From: Actinomyces sp.
GTDB taxonomy: Bacteria; Actinomycetota; Actinomycetes; Actinomycetales; Actinomycetaceae
DNA length: 64,000 nt
Assembly (NCBI RefSeq): GCF_030530635.1
Contig: NZ_JAUMUL010000001.1
Location: 1-64,000, forward strand
Direction of reading: 5' to 3'
Below, piece by piece: positions 50,998 to 59,728 of the stretch. The stretch's first letter is position 1. Every line of letters starts with the position of its first letter. Made by a program: the position numbers and the translations under genes. The notes beneath the pieces were generated by a model, which was given only the letters and a program-made list of their open reading frames with translations, was not told the DNA's origin and did not search any database.

Positions 50998-51735
50998 ATG
51001 GAGCTCGTCATCCTGGACACGGCCGAAGAGATCGCCTCACGCGCCGCCGATGTCATCGAATCCCTGCTCAAAGACAAGCCGAACGCCGTGCTCGGCACCG
51101 CCACCGGCTCCAGCCCCCTGCCCCTGTACGACGAACTCACCCGCCGCTGCTCCGAAGGACGCATCTCCTTCAAGAACGTCACCGGCTTCATGCTCGACGA
51201 GTACGTCGGCCTGCCCGAGGGACATCCGGAGCGTTACGCCACCTTCATGGAGCGCAACCTGCGCTCCCGGGTGGATATGGCCCCCGGAGCCCTGCACGGT
51301 CCCGACGCGCTCGCGGACGACCTGGAGCAGGCCTGCGCCGACTACGAGGCGCAGATGGCCGCCGCCGGCTACTGCGACCTGCAGATCCTCGGCATCGGCG
51401 CCGATGGGCACATCGGTTTCAACGAGCCCGGCGGCCCGCTGGACTCGGCCACCCACGTCGACGTGCTCACCGAGCAGACCCGCTCGGACAACGCCCGCTT
51501 CTTCGACGGCGACATCGACGCCGTCCCCACCCACTGCCTCACCCAGGGGCTCGGCACCATCATGAAGGCCCGCAAACTGGTCCTGATCGCGACCGGTGTC
51601 AACAAGGCGGAGGCCGTCGCTCACATGGCGGAGGGCGAGATGACCCCCGACTGGCCCGCCAGCGTCATGCAGAACCACCCCGACGCCCTCGTGCTCGTCG
51701 ACAGGGCCGCCGCCGGTCTGCTCAAGCAGCACTGA
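50998..51735 (+). CDS. nagB: Glucosamine-6-phosphate deaminase
   Basis: A 245-residue enzyme that converts GlcN-6-P to fructose-6-P and ammonia, bringing sialic-acid or chitin-derived amino sugars into glycolysis. It has LGTATGSSPLPLYDEL (phosphate loop), GFMLDEYVGLPEGHPERY with the catalytic Asp, the GIGADGHIGFNEPG loop (catalytic His region) and the C-terminal VMQNHPDALVLVDRAAA. ATG 50998 follows ATAAGGAACC. It stands apart from the nan operon by about 3.4 kb; nagA, needed to link the two, is outside the window. Confidence 0.95.
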   Translation: MELVILDTAEEIASRAADVIESLLKDKPNAVLGTATGSSPLPLYDELTRRCSEGRISFKNVTGFMLDEYVGLPEGHPERYATFMERNLRSRVDMAPGALHGPDALADDLEQACADYEAQMAAAGYCDLQILGIGADGHIGFNEPGGPLDSATHVDVLTEQTRSDNARFFDGDIDAVPTHCLTQGLGTIMKARKLVLIATGVNKAEAVAHMAEGEMTPDWPASVMQNHPDALVLVDRAAAGLLKQH

Positions 51736-51895
51736 CACCACGGGCCGGGCGCGCCGGAAGGTGTAATCCCGGTGGGCCGCGGTCCGGATCGTGCTTGTTA
51801 CGACCCCGGCCGGTGCGGGCGCGCTGCGGTCCGCACCGGTCCGGAAGGAGAGAGCCACCACAGGATCGGACCCCGGCGGCGATCTGACAGCGGCA

Positions 51896-51901
51896 TACAC
51901 T
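51896..51901 (+). promoter_or_regulatory. TACACT -10 box of the DUF3039-helicase operon
   Basis: TACACT ends 7 bases before the ATG at 51909. No SD is present. Confidence 0.5.
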
Positions 51902-51908
51902 GGGACAC

Positions 51909-52289
51909 ATGCGTCAGCTCACCGTCAGGCCTCAGGCCAGCACAGATCCCGCCGGACCGGGTTCCCCCGGCGAGTCCGCGGGTGAGCCCGCGCAGTCCGT
52001 CGGCACAGCCGTCCTCGAGCGCGAGGAGTTGAAGTCCACCGACGACGGCGACGCGGACCGCTTCGCCCACTACGTGCGCAAGGACAAGATCGCCTCGGCG
52101 GCGGCAACCGGGCGCCCCGTCGTCGCCCTGTGCGGCAAGGTCTGGACGCCAGGACGCGACCCGTCGAAATACCCCGTGTGCCCCACCTGCAAGCAGATCT
52201 ATGAGCAGATGCGCCCCGGCGGTAAAGGCGGCCAGGGCGGCTCCGGGCCCAAGCGCCCGCGTTTCCCGTTCGGACGAGGCGGTCGGTGA
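51909..52289 (+). CDS. DUF3039 protein
   Basis: A 126-residue actinobacterial protein of unknown function. The conserved core lies at about residues 45-105: DGDADRFAHYVRKDKI, then VALCGKVWTPGRDPSKYPVCPTC. The two cysteine clusters (ALCGK and CPTCK) look like a small zinc-binding site. The tail is Gly/Lys/Arg-rich. It overlaps the helicase gene that follows (GTG inside its stop region), a pairing common in actinobacteria, which suggests the two act together in nucleic-acid metabolism. Confidence 0.88.
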   Translation: MRQLTVRPQASTDPAGPGSPGESAGEPAQSVGTAVLEREELKSTDDGDADRFAHYVRKDKIASAAATGRPVVALCGKVWTPGRDPSKYPVCPTCKQIYEQMRPGGKGGQGGSGPKRPRFPFGRGGR

Positions 52290-54103
52290 CTTCCGCACGC
52301 CGCTCTCAGTCGCAGTACAATCCGACCCAACCCTCCATCTTCGCCGCGGAGAACCTCTCCCCGGCGTATCCGCAGCGCGCGGCCTGGGGAACCACGCGTC
52401 CGCTGCGAGCCTGGCAGGCGGCCGCCCTCAAGCAGTACCTGGAGGGCATGCCACGTGACTTTCTGGCCGTCGCCACCCCCGGAGCCGGCAAGACCACCTT
52501 CGCGCTGCGCATCGCCACCGAACTGCTCACCGCCGGTGACGTCCACAAGGTCACCGTCGTCTGCCCCACCGAACACTTGAAGTACCAGTGGGCCGAGGCC
52601 GCCGCGCGGGTGGGAATTCGCATCGACCCCTCCTACGCCAACTCCCAGGGGGCACTCGGCTCCCAGTTCGACGGCGTCGCCGTCACCTACGCGCAGGTGG
52701 CCGCCAACCCCAATCTGCACCGCGCCCGCACCGACCGCACCCGCACCCTGGTGATCCTCGACGAGATCCACCACGGCGGCGACGCCCGCTCCTGGGGGGA
52801 CGCCATCCGGGAGGCCTTCACCCCCGCCCGCCGCCGCCTGTCTCTGACCGGCACACCCTTCCGCTCCGACGAGTCCCCGATCCCCTTCGTCACCTATACG
52901 GAGGAGGCGGGCGGCAGCAAGCGCTCCCGGGCCGACTACGCCTACGGTTACGCCGAGGCGCTGGCCGACGGCGTGGTGCGGCCGGTGATGTTCATGAGCT
53001 ACTCGGGGCAGATGCATTGGCGCACCAAAGCCGGCGATGAGGTAGCCGCCCGGCTGGGTGAGCCATTGACCAAGGACATGGAGTCCCAGGCCTGGCGCAC
53101 CGCCCTGGACCCGGGTGGGGAGTGGATCCCGGCGGTACTGGCGGCCGCCGATCAGCGGCTGACGGAGGTACGCCGTCAGGTCCCCGACGCCGGTGGCCTG
53201 GTGATCGCCTCCGACCAGAACTCCGCCCGCGCCTACGCCGCGCAGCTGCACGCCATTACCGGTCAGGCGCCCACGGTCGCCCTGTCGGACGACTCCGGCG
53301 CCTCCAGCCGCATTGAGGCCTTCGCCGCCTCTAAGGACCGCTGGCTGGTGGCGGTGCGCATGGTCTCCGAAGGCGTGGATGTGCCGCGTCTGGCCGTGGG
53401 CGTGTACGCCACCTCCGCCTCCACCCCACTGTTCTTCGCCCAGGCGATCGGCCGCTTTGTGCGGTCCCGCGCTAAGGGGGAGACGGCCAGCGTGTTCCTG
53501 CCCTCGGTGACCCCACTGCTGGCCCTGGCAGGGGAGATGGAGGCCGCCCGCGATCACGTGCTCGGCAAGCGGGGCGTGGAGGAGGACTCCCGCTTCGGCT
53601 CTCCGGAGGATCGGCTGCTCGCCGAGGCGAACAAGACCGAGAATGCCTCCGACGACCTGCTGGGCGGCTTCGAGGCCATGGAGTCCACCGCCGAGTTCGA
53701 CCGGGTGCTGTTCGACGGCGGTGAGTTCGGTACCGGTGCCATGGTGGGCAGCCCCGAGGAGCAGGAGTACCTGGGCCTGCCCGGGCTGCTGGAGCCCGAG
53801 CAGGTCACTGCCCTGCTGCGGCAACGGCAGAACCAGCAGATCAAGCAGCAGAAGCGGCAGCAGGCGGCTGAGCAGCAGCGCCGCGCCAACTCCGGGGTTG
53901 ATGACGCCCGTAGGCGAGCTGCTGCCCGGAAGGAGCTGTCCAAACTGGTGGGCGCCTGGGCGCGCCGCTCCGGGCAGCCCCACGGGGTGATTCACACCGA
54001 GCTGCGGCGCGTATGCGGCGGACCGGAAGTGGCCCAGGCCAGCACCGAGCAGATTGAGGGGCGCATTCAGACGCTGCGCCGCTGGTTCGTCGGGCGGCGC
54101 TGA
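52286..54103 (+). CDS. DEAD/DEAH-box superfamily 2 helicase
   Basis: A 605-residue ATP-dependent helicase-like protein. It shows LRAWQAAALKQYLEG (Q-like), motif I ATPGAGKTTFALRIA (about residues 67-81), motif II DEIHHGGD (about 155), motif III SLTGTPFRSDE, and in domain 2 AVRMVSEGVDVPRLAVGVYAT and FFAQAIGRFVRSR (motifs V-VI). A basic Gln/Arg/Ala-rich segment (about 510-550) precedes the C-terminal helices. It belongs to the type found next to DUF3039 genes. The role is probably DNA or RNA repair/remodelling, but this is not known. Confidence 0.9.
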   Translation: MTSARRSQSQYNPTQPSIFAAENLSPAYPQRAAWGTTRPLRAWQAAALKQYLEGMPRDFLAVATPGAGKTTFALRIATELLTAGDVHKVTVVCPTEHLKYQWAEAAARVGIRIDPSYANSQGALGSQFDGVAVTYAQVAANPNLHRARTDRTRTLVILDEIHHGGDARSWGDAIREAFTPARRRLSLTGTPFRSDESPIPFVTYTEEAGGSKRSRADYAYGYAEALADGVVRPVMFMSYSGQMHWRTKAGDEVAARLGEPLTKDMESQAWRTALDPGGEWIPAVLAAADQRLTEVRRQVPDAGGLVIASDQNSARAYAAQLHAITGQAPTVALSDDSGASSRIEAFAASKDRWLVAVRMVSEGVDVPRLAVGVYATSASTPLFFAQAIGRFVRSRAKGETASVFLPSVTPLLALAGEMEAARDHVLGKRGVEEDSRFGSPEDRLLAEANKTENASDDLLGGFEAMESTAEFDRVLFDGGEFGTGAMVGSPEEQEYLGLPGLLEPEQVTALLRQRQNQQIKQQKRQQAAEQQRRANSGVDDARRRAAARKELSKLVGAWARRSGQPHGVIHTELRRVCGGPEVAQASTEQIEGRIQTLRRWFVGRR

Positions 54104-54156
54104 ACGCCTGCGTTCGCCACGGGGCGAAGCCGGCCTGGCCGGCGATCATTACCGGC

Positions 54157-55551
54157 TCAGCCGCGCAGAACCTGCCGTTCGTCGATGTCCACGTGGCGGG
54201 TGGGGATGGCCGGGTCGCCCTCGCTCAGGCGCCAGCCGTCGTAGGGCAGCTCGGCGCGCGCCACCTGGTGGCGTGCGGCGGCCGCCGCCAACGCGTCCGG
54301 GCCGCGGTGCTCTTCCACGATGACGCCGGCGCGCACCAGGTCCACCTGCAGCGGCCGGGCTTCGGCCTGCTCCAGGGCCGCCAGGGCATCGGCCTCGGAG
54401 CGTGCCGAGACAACCAGTTCCTCGGTGGCCGTGCCGGCGGCGTCCAGCACGCGGCCGGCCCACTTGCGTCCGCCGACGGTCGACTTGCCCCCGGTGGAGA
54501 ACTTGGCGACCTCCTGCATCTCCCCAGCGGCATCGGCACGCTCGACGAGCTTGTACACCAGTGCCGCCGTCGGCCGGCCCGAACCGGTGACCAGCTTGGT
54601 GCCCACACCGTAGGAGTCCACCGGGGCCGCGCCCAGGGCGGCGATCGCATACTCGTCCAGGTCGTTGGTGACGGTGATCTTCGTCGTCGTCGCCCCCAGG
54701 GCGTCGAGCTGGGCGCGCACCTTGAAGGCCTCGGCGACCAGGTCGCCCGAGTCCAGGCGCACGGCCCCGAGCTCTCCGCCGCCGGCGCGGGCCGCCGCCA
54801 CCGCCCGTGCCACGCCGCGCTCAATGTCATAGGTGTCCACCAGCACGGTGGTGCCCGGGCCGAGGCTGGCCACCTGGGAGGCGAAGGCCTCCTCCTCGGA
54901 GTCGTGCAGCAGGGTGAAGGAATGGGCGGAGGTGCCGAAGGTGGGTATTCCATAGCGCATGCCGGCCTCCAGGTCGCTAGTGCCCATGAATCCGCCGACC
55001 ATGGCCGCCCGGGCCGCGGCCACCGCTGCGCACTCATGCGCCCGCCTGGCCCCGAACTCCACGCACGGGCGCCCGTGGGCGGCGATCGTCATGCGGGAGG
55101 CCGCCGCCGCCACCGCACAGTCGTAGTTGTAGATCGACAGGGCCAGCGTCTCCAGGATGCAGGCCTCGGCGAAGGTTCCCTCCACAGTCAGCAGCGGAGA
55201 ACCGGAGAAATAGCACTCGCCCTCGGCGTAGCCGCGGATCGTCCCGGAGAACCGGTAGGAGCGCAGGAAGTCGATGGTGTCGTCGTCGACGATGCCGGCG
55301 CAGTGAAGATAGTCGATCTGGGCGTCAGTAAAGGTGAAGGCCTCAATGGCATCCAGCAGCCGTCCGACCCCGGCGACCACACCGAAGCGCCGAGAGGCGG
55401 GCAGAGTCCGGCCGAATAGTTCGAAAACGCTGTTGCGCTCGGCGACGCCCGCGTGCAGCGCGGCCTGCAGCATGGTCAACTCGTACATGTCCGTGAGCAG
55501 TGCTGTGCTGGAGGCGGCCGATGCCGGGACCCGCCGAAGGTTGGCTGTCAT
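54157..55551 (-). CDS. pncB: Nicotinate phosphoribosyltransferase
   Basis: Salvages nicotinic acid to NAD by forming nicotinate mononucleotide from nicotinate, PRPP and ATP. The 464-residue protein begins SSTALLTDMYELTMLQAALHAG and contains FELFGRTLPASRRFGVVAGVGR, GARRAHECAA, HSFTLLHDSEEEAFA (substrate His region), VDTYDIERGV, VRLDSGDL and GVGTKLVTG. The ATG at 55551 lies 7 bases after TACGTT and in the centre of a perfect 20-bp palindrome, pointing to a leaderless mRNA under an operator at its own start. An in-frame extension to 55623 would lie upstream of the promoter and is rejected. It is divergent from clpS. Confidence 0.93.
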   Translation of the reverse strand: MTANLRRVPASAASSTALLTDMYELTMLQAALHAGVAERNSVFELFGRTLPASRRFGVVAGVGRLLDAIEAFTFTDAQIDYLHCAGIVDDDTIDFLRSYRFSGTIRGYAEGECYFSGSPLLTVEGTFAEACILETLALSIYNYDCAVAAAASRMTIAAHGRPCVEFGARRAHECAAVAAARAAMVGGFMGTSDLEAGMRYGIPTFGTSAHSFTLLHDSEEEAFASQVASLGPGTTVLVDTYDIERGVARAVAAARAGGGELGAVRLDSGDLVAEAFKVRAQLDALGATTTKITVTNDLDEYAIAALGAAPVDSYGVGTKLVTGSGRPTAALVYKLVERADAAGEMQEVAKFSTGGKSTVGGRKWAGRVLDAAGTATEELVVSARSEADALAALEQAEARPLQVDLVRAGVIVEEHRGPDALAAAAARHQVARAELPYDGWRLSEGDPAIPTRHVDIDERQVLRG

Positions 55552-55560
55552 GACAGCCAA
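55541..55560. promoter_or_regulatory. Perfect 20-bp palindrome over the pncB start codon
   Basis: TTGGCTGTCA is followed at once by its reverse complement TGACAGCCAA, so all 20 bases are symmetric. The centre is the pncB ATG, and the right arm overlaps the TACGTT -10 box. A dimeric NAD-metabolism repressor is a natural candidate, but which one (NrtR-, NiaR- or NadQ-like) is not shown. Confidence 0.7.
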
Positions 55561-55564
55561 CGTA
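55559..55564 (-). promoter_or_regulatory. TACGTT -10 box of pncB
   Basis: On the minus strand TACGTT ends 7 bases before the ATG at 55551. No Shine-Dalgarno is seen. Confidence 0.5.
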
Positions 55565-55624
55565 CCGCAGGTGGACCCGTGACGAAACCGGCCCGCTCCG
55601 CACTCACCGCGGGAACCGATCATT

Positions 55625-55630
55625 TACGCT
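55625..55630 (+). promoter_or_regulatory. TACGCT -10 box of clpS
   Basis: TACGCT ends 6 bases before the clpS ATG at 55637. No SD is present. Confidence 0.5.
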
Positions 55631-55636
55631 GGATGC

Positions 55637-56038
55637 ATGCCCTCCGCAGCACAGGTCGACACCGCCGCCCTCCCCGGGGCGGAGACACTGACGGACACCC
55701 ATGCCGCATCCCTGCGGCTGTGGTGCACGGTGGTCCATGACGACCCCGTCAACACAATGGACTACGTCACCTGGGTCTTCCACACCTACTTCGGTTTCCC
55801 CATTCCCCTCGCTCGCCACCGCATGCTGCAGGTGCACACCACCGGCCGGGCCGTGGTCTCGCGTGGTGCCCGCGAACGTATGGAGGTGGACGTCACCGCC
55901 ATGCATACCTACGGTCTGCACGCCACCATCGAACCGCTTGCCGATGACGATGGCGCCCCCGGAGGGGGTGCGGACGGTGGGGCGTCGCCCGCCGGCGGCC
56001 CGCACGGTCCCGGGGTCAGTGGCCCGGGGGGTGTCTGA
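55637..56038 (+). CDS. clpS: ATP-dependent Clp protease adaptor ClpS
   Basis: Delivers N-degron substrates to ClpC/ClpA-ClpP. The 133-residue protein has the core WCTVVHDDPVNTMDYVTWVF (substrate-pocket Asp-Asp), then ARHRMLQVHTTGRAVVSRGARERMEVDV. The C-terminal 35 residues are disordered Gly/Pro/Asp-rich and atypical for the family. Its stop overlaps the DUF2017 start (TGATG), and the clpS-DUF2017-murI order is usual in actinobacteria. Confidence 0.94.
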   Translation: MPSAAQVDTAALPGAETLTDTHAASLRLWCTVVHDDPVNTMDYVTWVFHTYFGFPIPLARHRMLQVHTTGRAVVSRGARERMEVDVTAMHTYGLHATIEPLADDDGAPGGGADGGASPAGGPHGPGVSGPGGV

Positions 56039-56721
56039 TGCGCGGATTCCGGCCCGACGCCGAGGGCTGGTCCTCCAGCCTGGAACCCTGGGAGCGGGAG
56101 TACCTGGCCGGCCTGTTCAAGCAGATCGCTGATCTGCTCGGTGCCGCGGGTCCAGCCGATGTTGATTCCGAGTCCACCGGAACGACTGGCGGCACCACGG
56201 CCCGATCGGGTGAGAGCCTCCGGGACGGCGAAGTGCTGGCCGCCCTCGACTTCGATTCCGAGGCGGCCCGGGCCGCGCCGCCGTCACTCCCGGTCCCCGT
56301 CGCGCTGGCCCCACTGTTGGACGTGCTCCTTCCCGACGCCTCCGAGGACCCTGACGTCGCCGTCGAGATCGCCGCACTCACACGCGAACGTCTGCGCGTG
56401 GACAAGCGCTCCCGCCTGGAGGATGTGGTCTACGAACTGCTCGAGCCGACCGGGGCCGGCGGTGCCGTCCTCGTGCCCGTCGGCAGGGAGGATCGTTGGC
56501 TGGGGGCTCTCAACGATGCGCGCCTCGTGCTTGCCGAGCGTTTGCAGATCGACTCTCCCGAGGCCGCCGAAAGGGTTCATGCCGTCGCCTGGGATGAGGC
56601 GCCGCCCGATGAGGGAGAGACCGCTCGCTGGAGTCGGACCATGGCCCTGTCCTACGACATGCTGTCCTGGTGGCAGGAATCACTGGTAGCCGCGCTATTG
56701 AATGCGGAGGGCTCCGCATAG
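56038..56721 (+). CDS. DUF2017 protein
   Basis: A 227-residue cytosolic protein of unknown function that is regularly found beside clpS in actinobacteria. It begins RGFRPDAEGWSSSLEPWEREYLAGLFKQIADLL. It has an acidic Ser/Thr linker (about residues 38-75), then LDVLLPDASEDPDVAVEIAALTRERLRVDKRSRL and the C-terminal ARWSRTMALSYDMLSWWQESLV. The coupling suggests a role with ClpS, but none is proven. Its last codons overlap a possible murI start. Confidence 0.9.
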   Translation: MRGFRPDAEGWSSSLEPWEREYLAGLFKQIADLLGAAGPADVDSESTGTTGGTTARSGESLRDGEVLAALDFDSEAARAAPPSLPVPVALAPLLDVLLPDASEDPDVAVEIAALTRERLRVDKRSRLEDVVYELLEPTGAGGAVLVPVGREDRWLGALNDARLVLAERLQIDSPEAAERVHAVAWDEAPPDEGETARWSRTMALSYDMLSWWQESLVAALLNAEGSA

Positions 56722-56731
56722 TCTCGGCGCT

Positions 56732-57595
56732 GTGAATGATGCGGCCATCGGGATGTTCGACTCCGGCGTCGGTGGTTTGACCGTGGCCCGTGCGGTCCTG
56801 GACCAGCTGCCGGGGGAGCGGCTGCTTTACATCGGTGACACGTCCAATACCCCCTACGGTCCCCGTCCGGTGCAGGAAGTGCGTCGCCTGGCCCTGAATG
56901 TCATGGACGAACTGGTCGACTCCGGTGTGAAGATGCTGGTGATCGCCTGCAACACGGCCTCCGCTGCCGTACTGCACGACGCTCGCAGTCGCTACACCCG
57001 CGGCAAGGGCGTGCCCGTGGTGGAGGTCATCCACCCGGCGGCCCGCGCCGCCGCCCGGGTCACCCGCAACGGGAGGATCGGCCTGATCGCCACCCAGGGC
57101 ACGGTCGACTCCCACGCCTACGCCGACGCCCTGTCCGCCGTCCCCGGCATCAGCCTGTTCTCCCAGCCCTGTCCACGGTTCGTCGAACTGGCCGAGTCCG
57201 GCACCACCACCGGTCCGGAGGTCATGGCCACCGCCGAGGAGAGCCTGGCCCCTGTTAAGGCGGCCGGCGTCGACACCCTGATCCTTGGCTGCACCCACTA
57301 CCCGCTGCTGGCCGGACCCATCTCATACGTGATGGGGGAGGAGGTAACTCTGGTGACCTCTTCCCAGGAGACCGCTAAGGACGTGTACCGAGAGCTTGCC
57401 CGCCGCAACCTGCTGCGCGCCCCCGGCGCCCCGGCGCCGGGGCATGAGTTCCGCTCCACCGGCGACCCGGATTCCTTCTCCGTGCTCGCCCGCCGCTTTC
57501 TGGGACCCGAGGTCGGCCATGTCCGCCGGGCCGAGCCCGCCGCCCCGTCGTCAGCCCCCGCCCCCATCCCCGATACGAGCGAGGATCCCTTATGA
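56732..57595 (+). CDS. murI: Glutamate racemase
   Basis: Makes D-glutamate for peptidoglycan. The product of about 287 residues shows IGMFDSGVGGLTVARAV with the Asp-Ser pair, YIGDTSNTPYG, the first catalytic cysteine in ACNTASAAVL and the second in GCTHYPLLAG. The C-terminal 30 residues are Pro/Ala-rich. Two starts are possible: GTG 56732 directly precedes the family start, whereas ATG 56702 overlaps DUF2017 and adds ten atypical residues. The next gene overlaps its stop by ATGA. Confidence 0.95.
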   Translation: MNDAAIGMFDSGVGGLTVARAVLDQLPGERLLYIGDTSNTPYGPRPVQEVRRLALNVMDELVDSGVKMLVIACNTASAAVLHDARSRYTRGKGVPVVEVIHPAARAAARVTRNGRIGLIATQGTVDSHAYADALSAVPGISLFSQPCPRFVELAESGTTTGPEVMATAEESLAPVKAAGVDTLILGCTHYPLLAGPISYVMGEEVTLVTSSQETAKDVYRELARRNLLRAPGAPAPGHEFRSTGDPDSFSVLARRFLGPEVGHVRRAEPAAPSSAPAPIPDTSEDPL

Positions 57596-58392
57596 AGCTC
57601 ACCATCATCGGCTGTACCGGTTCCATGTCCGGCCCCGACGCCGTCGCCTCCTCCTACCTGGTGCAGGCCGACGACGCTGCCGGGCGCACCTGGTCGGTCG
57701 TGCTTGACTTCGGCCCCGGCGCCATGGGCCAACTGCTGCGCTATCTGGACCCGGCCGAACTGGATGCCATCGCCATCTCCCACTGCCACGCCGACCATAT
57801 GGTCGACCTGGTGGGCATGCACGTCTTCCGCCGTTGGAACCCGGCCGGCAGCCTGGACCCCGTGCTCACGCTCGGGCCACGCGAGCTGCTTGCCCGCCTC
57901 AACGGCGTGGACGGCACGCCCGTGCAGGAGACCTACGCCACCGAGTTCTCCTTCCGTACCGCGGCCGCGGGGGAGATGGTGCGGGTAGGTCCGCTGACCA
58001 TCACCCCCTACCCGGCGCTGCACCCGGTGGACGCCTTCGGCTATCGGATCGAGGGGCCTGGGTGCGACGGCGGGCGTGTCAGTATGGCCTTCACCGGTGA
58101 CACAGACCTATGTGAGGGCATTGAGGCGATGGCCGACGGCGTCGACCTGCTGCTGTCTGAGGCGGCGTTCCTGGAGGGGCGAGACGCCGCGCGTGGCATT
58201 CACCTGACCGGCCGCCGCGCCGGGCAATTGGCAGCCGGCACGAGTGGACGGGGTGGGCGACGTCGTGTCGGGCGGCTCGTCCTGACCCACATCCAGCCCT
58301 GGACGGACGTCACCGCCCCGCTGACCGAGGCCGCCGCCGTCTACGACGGTCCTTTGGCGGCGGCGACGCCCGGCGCCAGCTGGGAGATCTGA
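57592..58392 (+). CDS. Metallo-beta-lactamase-fold hydrolase
   Basis: A 266-residue MBL-fold protein. It starts MKLTIIGCTGSMSGPDAVASSYLVQ and has the zinc motif SHCHADHMVDL (HxHxDH), a later TGDTDLCEG with the bridging Asp, and LTHIQPW with the C-terminal His. The RNase Z/cyclic-nucleotide phosphodiesterase subgroup (linked to murI in actinobacteria) fits best; the substrate is not known. It overlaps murI by 4 bases, so it is translated with it. Confidence 0.9.
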   Translation: MKLTIIGCTGSMSGPDAVASSYLVQADDAAGRTWSVVLDFGPGAMGQLLRYLDPAELDAIAISHCHADHMVDLVGMHVFRRWNPAGSLDPVLTLGPRELLARLNGVDGTPVQETYATEFSFRTAAAGEMVRVGPLTITPYPALHPVDAFGYRIEGPGCDGGRVSMAFTGDTDLCEGIEAMADGVDLLLSEAAFLEGRDAARGIHLTGRRAGQLAAGTSGRGGRRRVGRLVLTHIQPWTDVTAPLTEAAAVYDGPLAAATPGASWEI

Positions 58393-58395
58393 GCC

Positions 58396-58923
58396 GTGCG
58401 GGAACCGCAGCGGGACGAGCCCGCTCGCATCAGTTTCACGCCGTCGGTACCCGATGGGCCGGACCGTCCCTGGACGCGCGGGCGTCGAACTCGCTGGTGG
58501 TTGGTGGCGCTGGCCGACACGATTTCGGTTGCACTAATCGCCTGCTTCGCCGCCGCACCTGCCGACGACTTGGCCCAGGTGCCCGGCCTGCTCGTTCGCG
58601 GCGGGGTCGCCGTCGTCGTCGCCTGGGCGGTCGCGTGGCTGGTGCGCCGCCCCGGAGACCACCTGGAGGTGGGCTGGCCTGACGGCGGCTGGGTCATTGC
58701 GCTGACTTGGGCGGTGTGGACGGGCCTGTATACCTGGGGTACTGCTGCCAGTGCAATTCCCGGAACCGGTGGGGTGGTCTCGTTTGCGGTGATGCTGGCA
58801 GCCTTCCTGGTGGTTTTCTGCGGGGGCTGGCGCTGCCTGTACGGCTACGTCAAGGCGCACGACTCGTTGGTCCCCAAGGGTGTGCAGCGGCGTCTGGACG
58901 CCCAAGCCCGCCGAGGTCGGTAG
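58396..58923 (+). CDS. DUF3054-like membrane protein
   Basis: A 175-residue protein with about four transmembrane helices (about residues 37-56, 62-82, 97-117 and 122-145) after a hydrophilic Arg/Pro N-terminus, and a short basic tail. The helix spacing and the WVIALTWAVWTGLYTWGTA / GGVVSFAVMLAAFLVVFCGGWR pattern fit DUF3054. Function is unknown. It begins 3 bases after the MBL gene, with a GTG. Its stop codon is the first part of a 23-bp-repeat cluster (58921-58953). Confidence 0.7.
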   Translation: MREPQRDEPARISFTPSVPDGPDRPWTRGRRTRWWLVALADTISVALIACFAAAPADDLAQVPGLLVRGGVAVVVAWAVAWLVRRPGDHLEVGWPDGGWVIALTWAVWTGLYTWGTAASAIPGTGGVVSFAVMLAAFLVVFCGGWRCLYGYVKAHDSLVPKGVQRRLDAQARRGR

Positions 58924-58953
58924 ATGTTACGTGCCGAGGTCGGTTGAAGTAAC
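58921..58953. repeat. 23-bp repeat, copy cluster 2 (reverse orientation)
   Basis: On the minus strand GTTACTTCAACCG then ACCTCGGCAC (58931-58953) is one full unit, followed by the partial unit GTAACATCTA (58921-58930). It sits between two convergent genes and supplies the stop codon of the DUF3054-like gene. Confidence 0.75.
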
Positions 58954-58958
58954 CGGTG

Positions 58959-59276
58959 TCAATCTCCGGCGATCTCTCGCAGCGCGGCGACGTGATCCTC
59001 AAATGCCTTCAGACCGCGCGGGGTGAGCGACACCCAGACGACGTCCATGGAACGGACCACGCCGTAGTCGCGGTGGCGCCTTATGTAGTCCGCTTCTTCC
59101 AGCGCCTTGAGCTGTTTGGAGAGGCTGGCATCGGACAGACCGACGGCATCGCGCAGCGTGGAGAACTTCATCTCTGTCCCGGTCCACACCGGTGCGCCGT
59201 CGTTGATGGCTCCGACGGACTTGAGTGCGGCACAGATTCGCAGACGGTTGATCGGGTGGATGACTGGATCAAGCAC
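58959..59276 (-). CDS. Winged-helix transcriptional regulator (HTH_27/MarR-like)
   Basis: A 105-residue regulator. It starts LDPVIHPINRLRICAALKSVG, has the recognition region FSTLRDAVGLSDASLSKQLKALEEADYIRRHRDYG, the wing VRSMDVVWVSLTPRGLKAFEDHV and little else. The form matches the small DNA-binding proteins that control a linked membrane protein. It overlaps the upstream membrane-protein gene by 8 bases, so both come from one mRNA. The inverted repeat at 59729-59767 is its probable operator. Confidence 0.88.
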   Translation of the reverse strand: MLDPVIHPINRLRICAALKSVGAINDGAPVWTGTEMKFSTLRDAVGLSDASLSKQLKALEEADYIRRHRDYGVVRSMDVVWVSLTPRGLKAFEDHVAALREIAGD

Positions 59277-59715
59277 GGCTACCCTCCGGCCAGACCACGG
59301 CGGCGCAGTACCATGCGTGGGCGGTAGCGAGCAGCACGAGCACGCCGATCAGCACCGGAGGTATGGAAGCCCCCCGTATGACGGCGCCTACAACCAGAAC
59401 CCACGCGGTCAGGCTGTTCCGCTTCCACCACTGCCGGTCGGTACCGATCACGTCGTCTCGGGTGCGGATCCCGGGGCGTAGGAGCCAGTTCCGCAGCAGT
59501 ACATGTATGAGCACGAGTGCGGCGAGACCGCCGAGCAGCACCCAGTAGTGCTCGGCGACCAAGGCGCCGACCGTGGCGCCGAAGGTAATGGCGAACAAGG
59601 CGACCGCCCAGGTGGCGGGATGCCATTGCGCGGCCGCGCGCTCGGTAGCGGCGACGTCATTCAGGTGGCTGCGCGCCTCGCTGGGAGAGATGGCTGAAGG
59701 TGGCTGGGGGGACAC
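59269..59715 (-). CDS. Small four-helix membrane protein
   Basis: A 148-residue protein with a hydrophilic N-terminus (about 30 residues), then four hydrophobic segments starting ATWAVALFAITFGATVGALV, VLLGGLAALVLIHVLL, LTAWVLVVGAVI and IPPVLIGVLVLLATAHAWYCA. A charged loop RTRDDVIGTDRQWWKR lies in the middle. No family was recognised. It is the first gene of a pair with the winged-helix regulator. Confidence 0.75.
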   Translation of the reverse strand: MSPQPPSAISPSEARSHLNDVAATERAAAQWHPATWAVALFAITFGATVGALVAEHYWVLLGGLAALVLIHVLLRNWLLRPGIRTRDDVIGTDRQWWKRNSLTAWVLVVGAVIRGASIPPVLIGVLVLLATAHAWYCAAVVWPEGSRA

Positions 59716-59728
59716 GACTACACCTCAC

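Noticed and set aside
52199..53995. 598-residue open frame antisense to the helicase
   Set aside because: Shadow of the helicase codons; no start signal or family features.
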